Shown here in pieces: positions 50,001 to 63,075 of a DNA stretch of 64,000 nt (positions are counted from its first letter, which is position 1; each line of letters opens with the position of its first letter). Source of the stretch: Archegozetes longisetosus (Eukaryota > Arthropoda > Arachnida > Sarcoptiformes > Trhypochthoniidae). The notes under the pieces were generated by a model. The model did not search any database, was not told where the DNA came from, and saw only the letters and a list, made by a program, of their open reading frames with translations. The DNA lies in NCBI GenBank assembly GCA_018873245.2, contig JAEMBT020000002.1:10328001-10392000 (forward strand), written 5' to 3'. Both the position numbers and the translations under genes were made by a program.

Positions 50001-53000
50001 AGAGACTTAATGAAATAGAAATCGATTGTTGTTTTAATTCATGTCACGATCATTCAACTAATCAGTTGTTATTCTAGAGAGACAGTAATATCGACTGCAA
50101 TTCAATGAAAACTTCTTTTAAAACTTGCAATTTATCGTTTGAGAAAAACATTTCAAACTTTCTTAAGGGCTGTTCGATATTTAGTCAGTTTTGAAATCTG
50201 TAGTCTATATGAAATAGAAGTTTCTATCGTTAAATGATCGACATTTTGTCGATCATTTCTTATGCTTATTTTGTTATTGACTTGTGAGCATGAGTTGAAT
50301 GTAATACAAAGTGAGACACATCTTGGCCGTATCTTTTCGCTTGAGCTCAAGTGAATCTAACGTATAGATTAGATTTGCCACTGGGAATATTCAGCTCTAA
50401 ACTAGACTCACTCACAAGCCAAAGGGCCTCTATTCCGTTGATTTTCTCTCATTCTTAATCGAGAGATGTGACCAGAATTTTAGCTCATTTTTTCTGCCCA
50501 ACGAAACCAACTTTTGTTACTTTTCTATTTTTATCCAACACTATTCAAACACCAAATGCCATAAATTTCATAAACAAAACAACAAAAGTCAACATTAGTT
50601 ATCTAAATTTATGAGAATTTTAAACCAATGTATATTTTTGAAAATAGCAATTATAATATTTTGCTTATGTGAGTAACACTGCCTTCCAATAGATTTGACT
50701 AAATTGTTCCCAAAAAGATTATCAATTATAATAAATAAGAATATTGACAGAATTTGTTTTTGATTGATAGATACGCCAAGAATATGGAAGTGGCGACTAC
50801 GTTGAAGGATATTTAAACGGAGATGAAAATGATCATAAGGTTTTTAAGTTTATTTGTAGTTAACTCTTAAAAGTAGTCTAAAAGTTAAAATACCAATCAA
50901 ACAGTACCCCACCAACACCATTTTGGATACAAACGATCAAGTTTTGAGAATCAATGGCGAACAAACAGATTTTGACTCTCAAATCGATTCTAATCAAGGT
51001 ATAGTAAGATGAATACCTTAAACTGTATTTTAGATTCATAATTTTCTTTTTGAAACGCGAACTTGCTCGAAAAACTTGATTTTGATAGCAGCTATACGAA
51101 CGAGAAACCATAAAGTTGTACTCATAATGGTATTCAACTAAACAGTGATAGAAAGTTTGTGCAAATAGCTTTTACGAATCTCAAGCGCTAAAGTTTAGCG
51201 CAAGAAATAAGTTATGATTTTTAACACTGATGCAAAATAATCAAAAATCAAAATTGAATTCAGCTTGCATCAAATATTTAAAACATTTTGGTTGTTGATC
51301 AACAGTTTGAACGAATATGAAAATGCAAATGAGATTTCAGTTTTAAAATATTTATTTGGAAGAAATTTAATGATCTGATAGTCTAAACTTGTAAAATGAC
51401 TGCAACAAAGAAACTTTTCTAATTGACTTTTGATTCTCTATTTATGAAAAGATAGTGTTTGTGCTTTAAGAACTTGTGAAGCACCGATAAATTGATTTGA
51501 AAGTTAAGATAACTATTTTTGGTATTCCACATTTTGTTAGAACCGTTTCATTTGATTTTCAACAATTTTATTTGATTTGTTTAATTAAGTTTGATTGTGA
51601 TTTAGGACCACCTCCTTTCATTCCGCCTCCACCCGACCCATCGTCCATCGACCCCGCAAAAGGTTTAGTTATCTTTTACATTTATTTGATTTATTGTTAG
51701 ATTTTTATGTTTTTATTTCTAAAAAATGAAGTGAAGCAAAATTTTCGGCTCATTACTTATATGAATGTTGAAAGTTCTTATAAAAATAGAATCTTTCATA
51801 GTTTTTCTGCAATCTTTAAACATATTATTTAATAATTTATTCTTCGTCTTAAGGTCTATTCGAAGATCGTCAGATAACTAAAGTAAGTAATTTAGTATTT
51901 TAACAGTAAATATGTCTCGTTTCAGAGAAATCTTTTAGTTGATTCTTGCGAGAGAATCCAATTTGAAATAATTCACATTAGAACTAATGATACGAAGAGT
52001 TGAATACATTTTATAATTGAATTTCCACAATACTCTCCCTGTAATGGTTGAATAGAACTAAATTAGTATTAGTTACTCGAATCTTAAAATAAGTACATTA
52101 ATACCTAATTGCAGGATATAATCAAGTTGTTTGTAGTGAATCAAAAATATAGTCAACATACACTATTTAGCTAATAATTATCTCTTTATAGTGAAACTGA
52201 GTTATAGCAAATGTCAATCTTCGGCCCCAAGTCATTCATTATATCTAGCTATTACTGTATTATATTTTTCAACTTAATATTTAGGGTCAGTTACCATCGA
52301 CTTCATTACCTAAAGATATACTAACTATTAAAGGAGAAAAAGGAGAACGTGGACAGAAAGGAGAAAAGGTTTGGTTAAAATAGACTTTTGTTTAATTCGA
52401 GTCAGACTGAAGTTTTCAATTTTATTTTAGGGCGAATGTGTCACTGTTGCAGAGACCAGACAACCGTGGGAATCATCCACAACTATATCTTCACTTTTCG
52501 GAGACAATTCAAAGCTTCCTTCCTGTGAGTGTAATATCAGTGAAATCATTTCTCGTCATGAGATAAAGGGACCTAAAGGAGACATGGGACCAGTTGGTCC
52601 CCCAGGATTGCCTGGACCTCCAGGTTTGTAATAATTGGTTTATATTATGGTAAATAAATTGCAAAAGACAATTGTCTCATTTGATAGGACCACCTGGAAG
52701 AGGATCAACTTTCGACGTGAGTTCAGATCTTTTTAAAAATAATCGAACTGCGAAGTATTAAGATTTTGAAAAATTTCAAAATAATAATTCATAGCCTGAT
52801 ATGTCTCCTGGATTTTTTGGAGCTCCAGGTGCTGACTCTTCGTTCGCATATTTAGCAAGAGTTGGTGAGCCTGGACTGCCCGGTCCGAGAGGATTACCCG
52901 GCTTTAAAGGAGAAAAAGTAAGTTTGTTTTAAGTAGTTTCTAAAACGCATCAGTACTTAAAAATATTTATGATTGGAAGGGAGAGCCGGGTATTGGAATA

Positions 53001-56000
53001 CGTGGAGATAAAGGAGAAAGAGGTCGAAGAGGAAAACCAGGTTCAGTACTTTATTACCTTTCAGAATTGGATTGTTATTAAATCAAACTGATTGTTAACA
53101 TAGGCAAACATGGCTTGACTGGTCCACCTGGTCCTCCTGGGCTTCCAGGAGAAATAGGTTTTCCCGTAAGTTTTAAAATACTTAATCCTTTACCTAACTT
53201 AACTTAACCTGTTAATTGCTTTGTAAACTTTGTCCATGAAATGCAAGGATCTTGAATTATTAAAGGTATAAACATTGGGTGTTTTTATTAGAAGTGATAA
53301 GTGAGGAATGATATTTGTTTGAACTAATGAGTTATTAGATTTTTGACTAGTATTATTTTTCTTATTATAAACTTAGCTCAAATCGATTTAAACTAACTTA
53401 GGCTTTCGAATTCTCAGCAGATTTTTAGGAAACATCAAATTTTCTAAAATTTTTTATATAAAAAATTGGCAGCCGATGGCAAGTCATTTCAGTAAAAATA
53501 ATATTTGAACTTAAGCCCCTTGAGGTTAATTAGAGGTTAAAGTTGTGATGTTACAGTTTTGTTGATTTCAATAAAACTGAGACAATTCTGATCTAGAACC
53601 TTCACTTTAATATTGAATTACAGCTTCATATAAATTGATTCAAGAACCAATCAACTTAAATAAATAGCATAAATGAGTTTTTAATTGGAATCTTGCAACA
53701 GTATTAACAATCAATAAAAGAACTGTAAGATTATCCACAAAATGTTTCAAGAGATTAGTAACTTGAAGTTAGTTTCAAAAATCAATTGCTGCAAAATGAC
53801 TTTTCAGGAGCTGCCAATTTTTGTTTAGAAAACTTTGAAAGCTTTCATGTTTCCTAAAGATCCGTTCAGATTTTGAGACTTAACTGTCATTTGAAATTGA
53901 CTCCAGTTTAGTTTATGAGTACTAGCCTAATAAAATACGGTAATAGGCATTACTTCATCACTTTTTAATTCGTATTGCACACAGTTTTATCAATGTATTC
54001 ATGGTAAACATTCATTAAAATAGGGTAAACCTGGACCCAAAGGTGATAAAGGAGATACTGGTGTTCCTGGACCTCCAGGACCACCTGGTCCTCCATCAGA
54101 CTGGAGTGATAACAGTATTAGTGCAACAAGAGGTTTGTAAAGGCATGTGAACATTCATTTTTTGATACTATTCATCTTTTAATAGCGTACAGGGGAGTGA
54201 AGGGTATCAGATCTTCTGCTAGACACGGGTCTGACACGCACACAGGTTCGTAAAGATTGAATTTCTGAAATTTCAATATATTTCTAAGTCATGTCAATTT
54301 TAGTATACGTTGAGGGCCCACCTGGCCCTCCAGGACCACCAGGACCAAAAGGAGAACCTAGTGCTGCTTCGAGCTCTTCTAATTTAATAGTTCCCGGTGT
54401 AAGTCATTCTTCATTTGGCAATTTCTTTGAAAAAATCTTTTAAATGTTACCATCATTGACAAAATTGACAATTGTTTATGTTGTAAAGGCTGTCACTTTC
54501 AAAGATATGGAAACTCTAATGAAAATGTCAACAATCAGTCCATCGGGTACTTTAGCTTTTGTTCTGGACGAACAGGCGCTTCTGGTGCGAGTGAGTGGTG
54601 GTTGGCAGTACGTCGCTGTAAGTTTGGCTTTTGATTCTTTTTGTAAACTTTTTTCAAACTTAATCAAACAATTTTTTAATCTAAATCATTATTAATTATA
54701 GTTGGGATCTCTTGTTCAAACGCCGTCAGACATGATTTTGGTAAGAATTAAAGTTTCGATTTATTCCAAACATCTTTCAATTGATATCTGTTTCTGTTTT
54801 ACCGAAAGCCTGAGACAACGACTTCTGCTCCAACTGCAACTCCTCCTCTTGACGTGATGTTACCCGACAAGTCTTTGAGAGTAAGTACTTTTTAATTTTT
54901 TATCTTAAATTCATGCTAACAAAACATAATTTTATTGGGCTCTTCAATTTTAACCATTCGGACAATTTTTCTGAAATTTATTTTTAAAAATGATTCTCTT
55001 TTTTGCTTCGTATTCAATGAATCAGATAATAGTATATTTTGATTATTGAGTTTTTTGTTGAGAATTTGATATTATCCTGTATTTGACGACTGCTTTGAAC
55101 AAAATATATAAATATCAACAAATATTAATTGTTCTTATTAACTATTAATTGTCTATTTCAAGCATCACTCTCATAAAAAGGTATCGTCTTCTCATATTTC
55201 CGATCACTTTAAACACTTTTAATACATTTATATGTATCTAAAACAATCCAATGAAAACTTAGATTCAAAGTGAGAGTCAGATTTTCAAAAACTATTTTCA
55301 AATTAAACTTTGAACTAAAAGTTTTACAAATTTGTATGAACAGTTGAGAATGGCTGCACTCAATAGTCCGTCTAGTGGGGATCTTCATGGTGTACGTGGA
55401 GCTGACTATGAATGCTATCGACAGTCAAGAAGAGCAAACATGAGAGGAACTTTCAGAGCATTCGTAGCTTCAAGAGTTCAAAACTTAGACTCAATCGTTC
55501 GGTTCAAAGATTCAAAACTGCCAATTGTGAACATCAAAGTAAGTGAGAATTAGAAAAGTTGAATAGAGTTAGTAATAGGAACTTAATGTTGTTGAAAGGG
55601 TGAAGTACTTTTCAATTCATGGAGAGACTTATTCACAGGAGCAGGTGCTCCCTTTCCATTTCCACCAAAAATTTATAGCTTCGATGGTAGGAATGTATTG
55701 ACAGATGCCTCGTGGTATGTGTTGTTCAAATAATAGTCGATGTTATTGATTAAATTTGTGATTTAATTACTTAAGGCCTCAAAAGTTGATATGGCACGGG
55801 GCAGACAAGTTAGGCGTTAGAGATAATGATGCTTATTGTGACGCATGGAATTCAAATAGTATGAGCAAAGTCGGTCTCGCCAGCTCTTTACTCAGAGGAA
55901 AACTGCTCGATCAGGAAAAATATTCCTGCAACAATGCTTTCATTCTCCTTTGCATCGAGGCCACCAGTCCTGAAGATTTAATTGGATTCAGTAGACATAC

Positions 56001-56064
56001 CAGAGATGTCGATCAAGATGAATTCAATAATTTACTTACAGATGATAATGATTTGTATGTCTGA
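41870..56064 (+). CDS. Mp: Multiplexin (collagen XV/XVIII-type) with C-terminal endostatin domain
   Basis: Twenty-four exons join with no frame break into 909 residues: 41870-41981, 42138-42470, 42548-42695, 43005-43161, 45364-45438, 50771-50839, 50906-50999, 51606-51662, 51854-51882, 52285-52368, 52431-52623, 52688-52716, 52795-52917, 52980-53040, 53104-53165, 54024-54132, 54186-54245, 54304-54398, 54489-54617, 54702-54740, 54809-54880, 55344-55538, 55599-55714, 55776-56064. The product is a secreted basement-membrane collagen. Order: signal peptide; thrombospondin-N/laminin-G-like domain (about residues 38-270); acidic spacer with a GSGD site; about 44 Gly-X-Y triplets in interrupted blocks (about 380-625); a trimerisation segment (AVTFKDMETLMKMSTISPSG); a hinge; and endostatin from ALNSPSSGDLHGVRGADYEC to LLCIEATSPED with four Cys. 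The collagen part is far shorter than in vertebrates. The His residues that bind zinc at the N-terminus of mammalian endostatin are not seen. Further exons inside the 5.3-kb intron 5 cannot be excluded. Confidence 0.93.
45011..45046 (+). repeat. 9-bp tandem repeat (ggctgtgat) in a multiplexin intron
   Basis: Four exact head-to-tail copies of ggctgtgat lie in the intron before exon 5 (43162-45363). Confidence 0.85.
47047..47089. repeat. (GA)n microsatellite in multiplexin intron 5
   Basis: An uninterrupted GA dinucleotide run of about 43 bp lies within the 5.3-kb intron (45439-50770). Confidence 0.9.
49816..49958. repeat. GA-rich minisatellite-like tract in multiplexin intron 5
   Basis: Purine-only units such as gagagtgag and gaagagtgag repeat imperfectly over about 140 bp. 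Confidence 0.75.
53397..53887. mobile_element. Candidate foldback/MITE-like element in multiplexin intron 15
   Basis: Two arms of about 90 bp are imperfect inverted repeats: 53397-53490 and 53790-53887. Shared blocks are TTTTTAGGAAACAT against ATGTTTCCTAAAGA, and AAAAATTGGCAGC against GCTGCCAATTTTT. The roughly 300-bp middle has no ORF. The host intron (53166-54023, 858 bp) is much longer than its neighbours (50-250 bp), which fits an insertion. No target-site duplication could be fixed by eye, and no transposase is encoded. Confidence 0.5.
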
Positions 56065-57019
56065 GAATTTTGATGGCTTTGAGATGGCCGTCCGATTGAT
56101 ATGCAATCAACTAGAGAGCAATAAACGTTGGAATCGCGAAATCTAGAAATTCTAGTCATTTTGATTACGATTTTTGCATAACATATTGTAATAACGATAA
56201 CCAAAAATTTGGCATCACTTTCATCAATTATTAGTGTAACAGTTTTGAAGTTTGTAAGACCATTAATTAGAGTTTAGTGGATAATGTGGATAGAGTTCTA
56301 TATGAAATAATTGTCAAGTATTGCATGAATTATTAGTTGTAAACAATTTCAATTAGATTATGAAAGTCAGGCATATGAGAATGGTTGTGATTCATGAATG
56401 ATTGTAACAAACTCTGATTGTAACTATTTGTAACTAATTAGTTGAGCATTATTTTAAACATGACAATAAATTTAGAATCAATTTTTCTGTTATTCAATTT
56501 TCTATACCATTTCGTATTAACTAATTAAATATACTTATTTGTAAATCTGTCAAATTCACTCATTATTTACACTTTGTATTGAATCAGTTATGAAGTTGAT
56601 CTGCAATTCTCTGCAAGTAGTGGTGCCGCCAATCTTATGATCTCATTTAAAAGCTATCGATTCTTGAACTGATCTGAAAATTGACATAAAGTTAAGTGAT
56701 TTAATATAAATTGAACTGACTGGTTGCTGTGGTGTTAGTATTTCTTAAAATTGATTGGTATAGGAGTTTTATGATTCACGCTCTGTCCGTCTTTACTCCA
56801 TATATCCTCAAAGCTATTTCCTTCCTTTCGTTTAATTTATGTTATGCATTACATTTGAATTTTGATGTCATTTTTCATACAATAAAACAGAAAATTCGTT
56901 TTTATCGGATGTTAGCTCTGAGGAAACATCAAAAAGAGTATACAAATCAATTCAAATGTTCAGCTTTGCTCTTATGTAATCAAAGTCTAATTGTTTCATT
57001 AGTTTGATTTATGTCTTAA
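56065..57019. other. Intergenic region between multiplexin and ADAP
   Basis: AT-rich. AATAAA at about 56464 could end the multiplexin transcript. A 92-codon ORF (56729-57007) lacks supporting features and abuts the ADAP start. Nothing else is recognised. Confidence 0.45.
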
Positions 57020-60000
57020 ATGAGTGAAAGTAATAGAAGACGTTTATTTGAACTCTTGAAAATACCTGGAAATAATATATGCGCTGATTGTGATCAAGAA
57101 GGTATTAGATGTAGTTTGCTATCTGTTTGATTAAAATAAGTTCGGGTTACTATCTTGACAGGTCCAGAATGGGCTTCTATTACTCTCGGAGTCTTTCTAT
57201 GCACACAATGTGCGAGGTATGCACTTTTCATCCATAAATCAATGCCAATTATCACTCATATAATCCTAATTTTCTCAAAAGTATTCATCGAAAAATCGGA
57301 ATACATGTAAGCCGCATAAAATCATTGAAGCTGGATAATTGGGATCAGTCACAAGTGATTATTATGGAAGAAAACGGCAACGCAATGTCGAAAAAACTTT
57401 ATGAAAAACATTTACCACTATATTATCGTAAGCCACAAGCTGATGATCCACAGTAAGTGCTCAACTCATATTTGTTTATATACAGAGTTCAGATTATAAA
57501 ACAATAAACTAATTAAATTTATTTAGCTTATTCTTATAACTATATAAGTTTGAAATTTTTCATTTATGTTTTATAACTGCAATCAATTGAATGTAATGAA
57601 AGGAAACCAATATTAGAAATATTAGTACTAAGTATAAGAGTTTCATACTCAAAGCAGGAAATATGAAAGTGTTAGATAAAATGTGTTCATAAAAGTAGTT
57701 AATGTAACTCATAGATTAGTTGAGCCTTAAACTAGAGAACAATAGAAAACCAAAATTGAACTGTAGCTCAACTGTAGTTTACTTGCAATTAAAGGAGGTA
57801 TTGTTTTATACTCTAAAATCTGTATAAATATTTGAATGAATTTCAATTTAACGAATGCAATTAAATTGAAGTGTTGTACGCGAACAATGGATAAGAGCTA
57901 AATATGAGCGCAAAGAGTTCGTTAATCCAGTTGATGCGCCATACACTAAGAAACATATGGAGGGCTATCTTTGGAAAAGGGGTAAAGAAGATGGAAAGTT
58001 TCAACTCAGAAAATTTGTTTTATCTGAAAGTGAAGGATGTCTCAAATATTATGTTAAAGAAGTATTTGTAACTAATTGATTGACGAGTTTGATCACTCTA
58101 ATGGATACGATTTCTTTCTCGCAACTGTTTAGACTCAAAAAGTACCGAAAACATCAATAAAAATTGCATCATTGAACATTAATTTCTGCCCTAATAAAAT
58201 AGCAAATCCTAATGGAATTCAATTGACTTGGATTAGAGAAGGAATCACTCGCAGCATATTTGTGTACAGCGAAAGTGGAAAAGTATAATTGAAACAATAT
58301 AATATATTCTTAATGAGTAATCTTTAAAAGATCTAAAGTAAATTCAGCTAGCTCGTTTTAGAATATTCAAGAAATAAGCTTTAAAAGAGCTAAAGTAAAT
58401 TCAGCTAGCTCGTTTTAAAATATTCAAGAAATAAGCTTTAAAAGAGCTAAAGTTAGCTCAGCTAGTTGGTTATATAATTTTCAATAATGTAACTTAATTA
58501 ATTTTGAGACATTAGAAATATATGTTTATTGAGCTATTAGAAACATGCTATCTCAAATTAAGCCTCTTTTCAATTTGCATTACTTTTGAAATATGATAAA
58601 CAGTCACGGAAATCAAGAGATTTATACTCACTTTATGTTAAACAGTTATAACTAGACTGATATCGATTCCTCTAATTTTTACTGAACGTTTTTTCCTGTG
58701 ATAAAGAGTTACAATAACTTCGGAGCAGTAGAGTTATGTGCTTTATTTTGTTCGTCCGCTCAAATGCTAAAATTGATCGTAAATATATTTATTGTTTACG
58801 ATTATGTTATACCATTGTAATTATGAAATTTCGCTTTTAAGAAATTACTTGAAAAAACGTGAGAAAACAATGAAGGGAGCGAACGAAAATTGATATTAAA
58901 TCTAATATAAATCTATGTCATTTCTGAATCGAGAATGATACTTTAATCTTGATTGCAAATGTATGCTTTAATTGAAGGATATAATTGACTGGTACACAGC
59001 TATTAGAGCAGCGAAATTTCGGTACTTACAAGTCGCATTTCCTGAAACTCCAACCGAAGAATTGTTAAAATTCTTAAGCCGTGATTTTGTTAAAGAAGGC
59101 TTTCTGTGGAAGACTGGTCCAAGAGTTAGCGACTCTTATAAAAGAAGATGGTTCGTTTTAGATGACCGTAAATTGATGTATCTGGAACAGCCTCTGGTAT
59201 ATGTTTTATTTTGATTATGGATATGAACAGATTATGGATTAAAGATTAAAGACATAAAGAGATTGTAGATATAAAGAGATAATTTCATATGCTTATTATG
59301 CTTTTCATAATGCTAATTCACTACGCTTTAAGACTTTGTTTAACCATAACTAACCTTAACTAAGTTTATAAAATATATAAAAGTAATAATAATTAATAAC
59401 ACACTATAAAACGATATCTGCTTCTGTATTTGGTATCTACAATGGCTTATACTTTAACCATATTTTCAGAATAAACTTTTGAACGCACAGTTAAACCCTT
59501 TCTAACTTGAACACGCAGTTAAATAGTTTATAAAAAACAGTCAAAAAACAAACCTCATTTTCTATTTATATTTTTTAGTTTCTTTATAAAACTCGTTTAA
59601 CTGCATGTCAGAGTTAACGAGGTTAGTTGTATTTTGACTCAAAATATTGTAATAAGCGATAGGATTTCGATGCCTTTATATAATTTTAAAATATTGAATG
59701 GCACAAAAGCTACTGCAACCATAGCTCTTAATTGAATTACGTGAATCAAATATGGAATTAATTCATAAGCTCTTTGCTTACAGGAGGCATATCCAAAAGG
59801 GGAAATATTTTTGGGAGAATCAAATGAAGGATTTTCAGTGAAGTACGGAGTTCCTCCTGGTATGAAAGAGTTAGATCAGGGATACTCATTTACTCTCATA
59901 ACTCCTGGTATGTCTATTCAGATACTAATTCTAGTTTTCATTATTATTTTCGATTCTCTAAATCAATAAATCCAAAGCTTTTTATTTAGAAGTCAAACAA

Positions 60001-60412
60001 TTTATCAAATTAGTTTTTTGGTTATGATTTTGATAAAAAAGCAAACTTTTCTCAAAATTATCGGATTATAGGAGAATAAAAAAGATTGATAGAAATGTTT
60101 GTTCAAAATAAGGAATTATAGAAAATATTATATATGACAGAGAGAACGTGGCTTTTCGGGGCATCGAGTATTGAAGAGAGACAGTCTTGGATGACAGCAA
60201 TCGAATCAGTCATCGATCAGGCCTCTTCTCCACCCAATGATGCCATCAAAGAAGCCATTAGAGAAAGTTTACGCTATTCCAGGAGAAGTAGAGGTCAATT
60301 TCTTAATTGATTCTATTGGAAATGTTTTCGCTTAAGTACTTTTATCTATTTGTTGACAGATTCAAATATTCTGTATAAGTTGAAGCAACTGAAGGAAAAT
60401 ATAGTCCGATAA
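57020..60412 (+). CDS. ADAP1: Arf-GAP with dual PH domains (ADAP/centaurin-alpha)
   Basis: Nine exons (57020-57101, 57162-57216, 57282-57452, 57872-58061, 58133-58282, 58978-59196, 59784-59907, 60141-60293, 60360-60412) join in phase into 398 residues (human ADAP1 374). ADAPs bind PIP3 and Ins(1,3,4,5)P4 and stimulate GTP hydrolysis by Arf6 at the plasma membrane. The Arf-GAP zinc finger is complete: CADC and CTQC separated by 16 residues, followed by the arginine-finger block SIHRKIGIHVSRIKSLKLD. REQWIRAKYERKEF is ADAP-specific. The first PH domain starts at MEGYLWKRGKEDGKFQLRKF (about residue 130) and the second at KEGFLWKTGPRVSDSYKRRW (about 256), ending near ERTWLFGASSIEERQSWMTA. A C-terminal tail of about 40 residues (KEAIRESLRYSRRSR to LKQLKENIVR) is longer than in vertebrates. 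Confidence 0.95.
58322..58465 (+). repeat. 57-bp tandem repeat in an ADAP intron
   Basis: A 57-bp unit beginning ctttaaaag and ending gaaataag occurs two and a half times (starts at 58322, 58379 and 58436) with few differences; the third copy decays after about 30 bp. It lies in intron 5 (58283-58977). Confidence 0.85.
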
Positions 60413-63075
60413 TCACTCTATCAAATGGATACTCAAACTGACTAAATCAGTTTTATCTGATCAGATTATTGAAATTAACTGATTTTGATTTGTTTAAATC
60501 ATCAAAGTTATTATATGCTTGACTCTTTACTCGATCAAAAAATGTTTGTATTTCACATTAAAGCTTTAATCAATAAAGTTTAGCTTTGAGTTGAAAATTT
60601 GAACTGTTCATTTGAGTATTTTCCGTCGTTTCAATATGCTGTAATTTTAAGAACAGACAAATGACAAAAATATATTTCACATTGTAGTCTAATTGAAAAC
60701 ATAAGTCGATTGTCTATTCTTAAAATTTATTTAACCAACTCGTGGACTTAAGTTTTACTTTTATGAGATATGATAGTGTGGATAAAAGGCTTTTATTAAA
60801 AGTTTTGGTTATATTTCAGCCAATGCTCAAACAGAGTTTGAGTATTAGGGAATTATGTCATAACCATAACAATATTCTTCTGCATCTAGCGTGCTGCGTG
60901 CACCACTCTCTTACTCAACCCTAACCAAACTTAACTGTAATAATAATAATAGCAGTAGTTAGGTCAAGTTAGGTTAGGTGATGGGAACGGCGTACTTAGC
61001 GGGTTAAACATATAAGAACATTGTTGTGGTAACCAAATGATTGCTTAATACCCAAATCCTGAATCTACATAGACCGAAGCACAAGCAAAGTTCTATCTAA
61101 TTTAACACTATGGTATACGAAAAGTTCGAAAATGAGCCAACAGACTGCAACACTTTATACTTATGGGCATTTGTATGGAGATAGTAGTTTGAAGCAAAGT
61201 TGATTTGTTTGGTGACTTATACGTTATTGGTCAACTTTAGTCAATTATGAAAAGTACCGTAACTTTTAATGCAATATAAATTCAATACTGAGTCTAACAG
61301 AACGGAACAAATATTAACTAAATATGATGCTCTAATGTGTAAATATACTTTAGTTAATGCTAAAAAGCTAACATTATGATTTTCTCCCTTTTGTTAGTTG
61401 TTTGCAGTTGAAGTGACTGCACACAATTGTTTTGAAGTTAGAGCACAGAATTGTTTTTCAGAGCTATTTAGTTAGAATATAGCACGAAAAAAGTAAAGTT
61501 AACGTTGTTTGACCTCAGATTGTCAAAAGAGTAATGCATTGTATAAGTGAAATTTGAGACCTTAGTACACATTCTCCTATTAGAGCATTAGCCAAATCTT
61601 ATAGCTTTGACCTAATCTAATACATCATTTTTGCATGGATTACATAAAAACATCGCTATTCAATCAGCTTTTCTGATCTTATTTTTCAAAAAAAACGTTC
61701 TGCATATTAGCAGATCATATAACAAAAGAGAGAGAGAAACAATTATTAAGTTTGAATAGCAGTTAAGCACAATTGGAAAGCGTTTTTGAGTAATGCAACG
61801 GACAATTTACTTGATTTCCTTTGCATTGCAGTGAGTGCTATGCTTTGCATTGAGTGTTATGTATATGATAGTGATTATGCATATGATAATTGTTATATAT
61901 TTACTTTACTATTACTTTACTAAAACAAAATCTATATATTTATCATTTCCTTATTGTATTTATTTGAAAAATATATACATTTCTCTATATTTATATTAAA
62001 TGATAATTTTAATGACATTTTCCAAATGTATTTATTTCCAGATGAGTGACACACAAAACCAAATTATGCTATCAATAGATAATAAAAAGTTTAAAATAAA
62101 CTTGCAGTATATTTCAATTTGAGAAAATGTCACTTAATATGATCACTACTTTAATCGAATAGGAGTCAACATAGCATTTAATATTGTTTTAATGAAATAT
62201 TCGTGACCATCTTTAAAGCGTTTATTTAAGTAACTTTTCATTTAAATTGCATTTTTGTATATTATTGTTATTGCATTTATGCACTATTGCATCAATGGTG
62301 TAATGTATCAGTAATATGTCAGCGACGTCAGTGATTATGCGATAAAATGTCAGCTAAAGGCAGTTAACTAAGTAAACCAAAATTATATATTATGTTATAT
62401 ATATATATAGGGCGAACTGTTTACTCAATATTAGACTAACTGCGATAGTCACTCAATAGTAGACAGCATCCGAGAGAGTATGTGAGAGAGACCTGAGAAT
62501 TCACTATGAGAGATGGGAGACAACAAGGGAGAGAGAGAGGGAGAGAGGAGAGAGAGAGCTTGCTAAAGAATATGTGCAAACATTGATTTGTGTTCATTAT
62601 AAGCTACTATTGGTAGCCACTTATCTGAGCCCCGCCGTCATCAGGTGGAGTTCTTGTTGAGAGAGGCTGTCCTTTGTTGTAATGATGGTCGTGGATGTTT
62701 GAAGCAATGTTGTAATCGCTGGAGCGTAGATCAATTTCGCGACTCTTAGGTCAGGGAATTTGCTGAAAATCTTGGGATCGCTAATGGTCAGCGAGTTTGT
62801 CCGCTATATTGGGGTGTGGCTGTAATGTCATGTCAAATCTAATGTAATGTAAAGTAATTGCATCAATAATATGGTGCAAACATCGCTAAACTTTATATCA
62901 ATTGTTACACATTGTTCACAAGTGTGAATATTTCAAATGTCAGCTTAACTGTCCGTTTCATTCAATAATCATATTTTTAACACTTTATGCTATTTTGTGT
63001 AATGTTTCGTCTCTACGTTTCATTGTGACTAATTTCACGCGCGATACAATACAATACATCAATCGTTACATCAAT
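60413..63075. other. Long intergenic region upstream of the putative transcription-factor gene
   Basis: About 2.7 kb. Short ORFs (for example 60742-60924) are unsupported. A TA run at about 62395-62410 and a GA-rich tract at about 62470-62560 lie near the downstream gene and may be part of its promoter or leader. No RNA gene is recognised. Confidence 0.45.
62470..62562. repeat. GA-rich low-complexity tract
   Basis: Purine-rich GAGA-type runs lie about 0.5 kb upstream of the putative transcription-factor start. GAGA-like tracts are common in arthropod promoters, but no regulatory role is shown. Confidence 0.6.

Noticed and set aside
56729..57007. 92-codon ORF just before ADAP
   Set aside because: Lacks features of coding sequence and overlaps the presumed ADAP promoter and leader.
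60742..60924. 60-codon ORF
   Set aside because: Chance-length ORF in intergenic sequence with no supporting signal.
60955..60985. TTAGG-like units (arthropod telomere motif)
   Set aside because: Only two or three scattered imperfect copies (taggtcaagttaggttaggtg), not a telomeric array.
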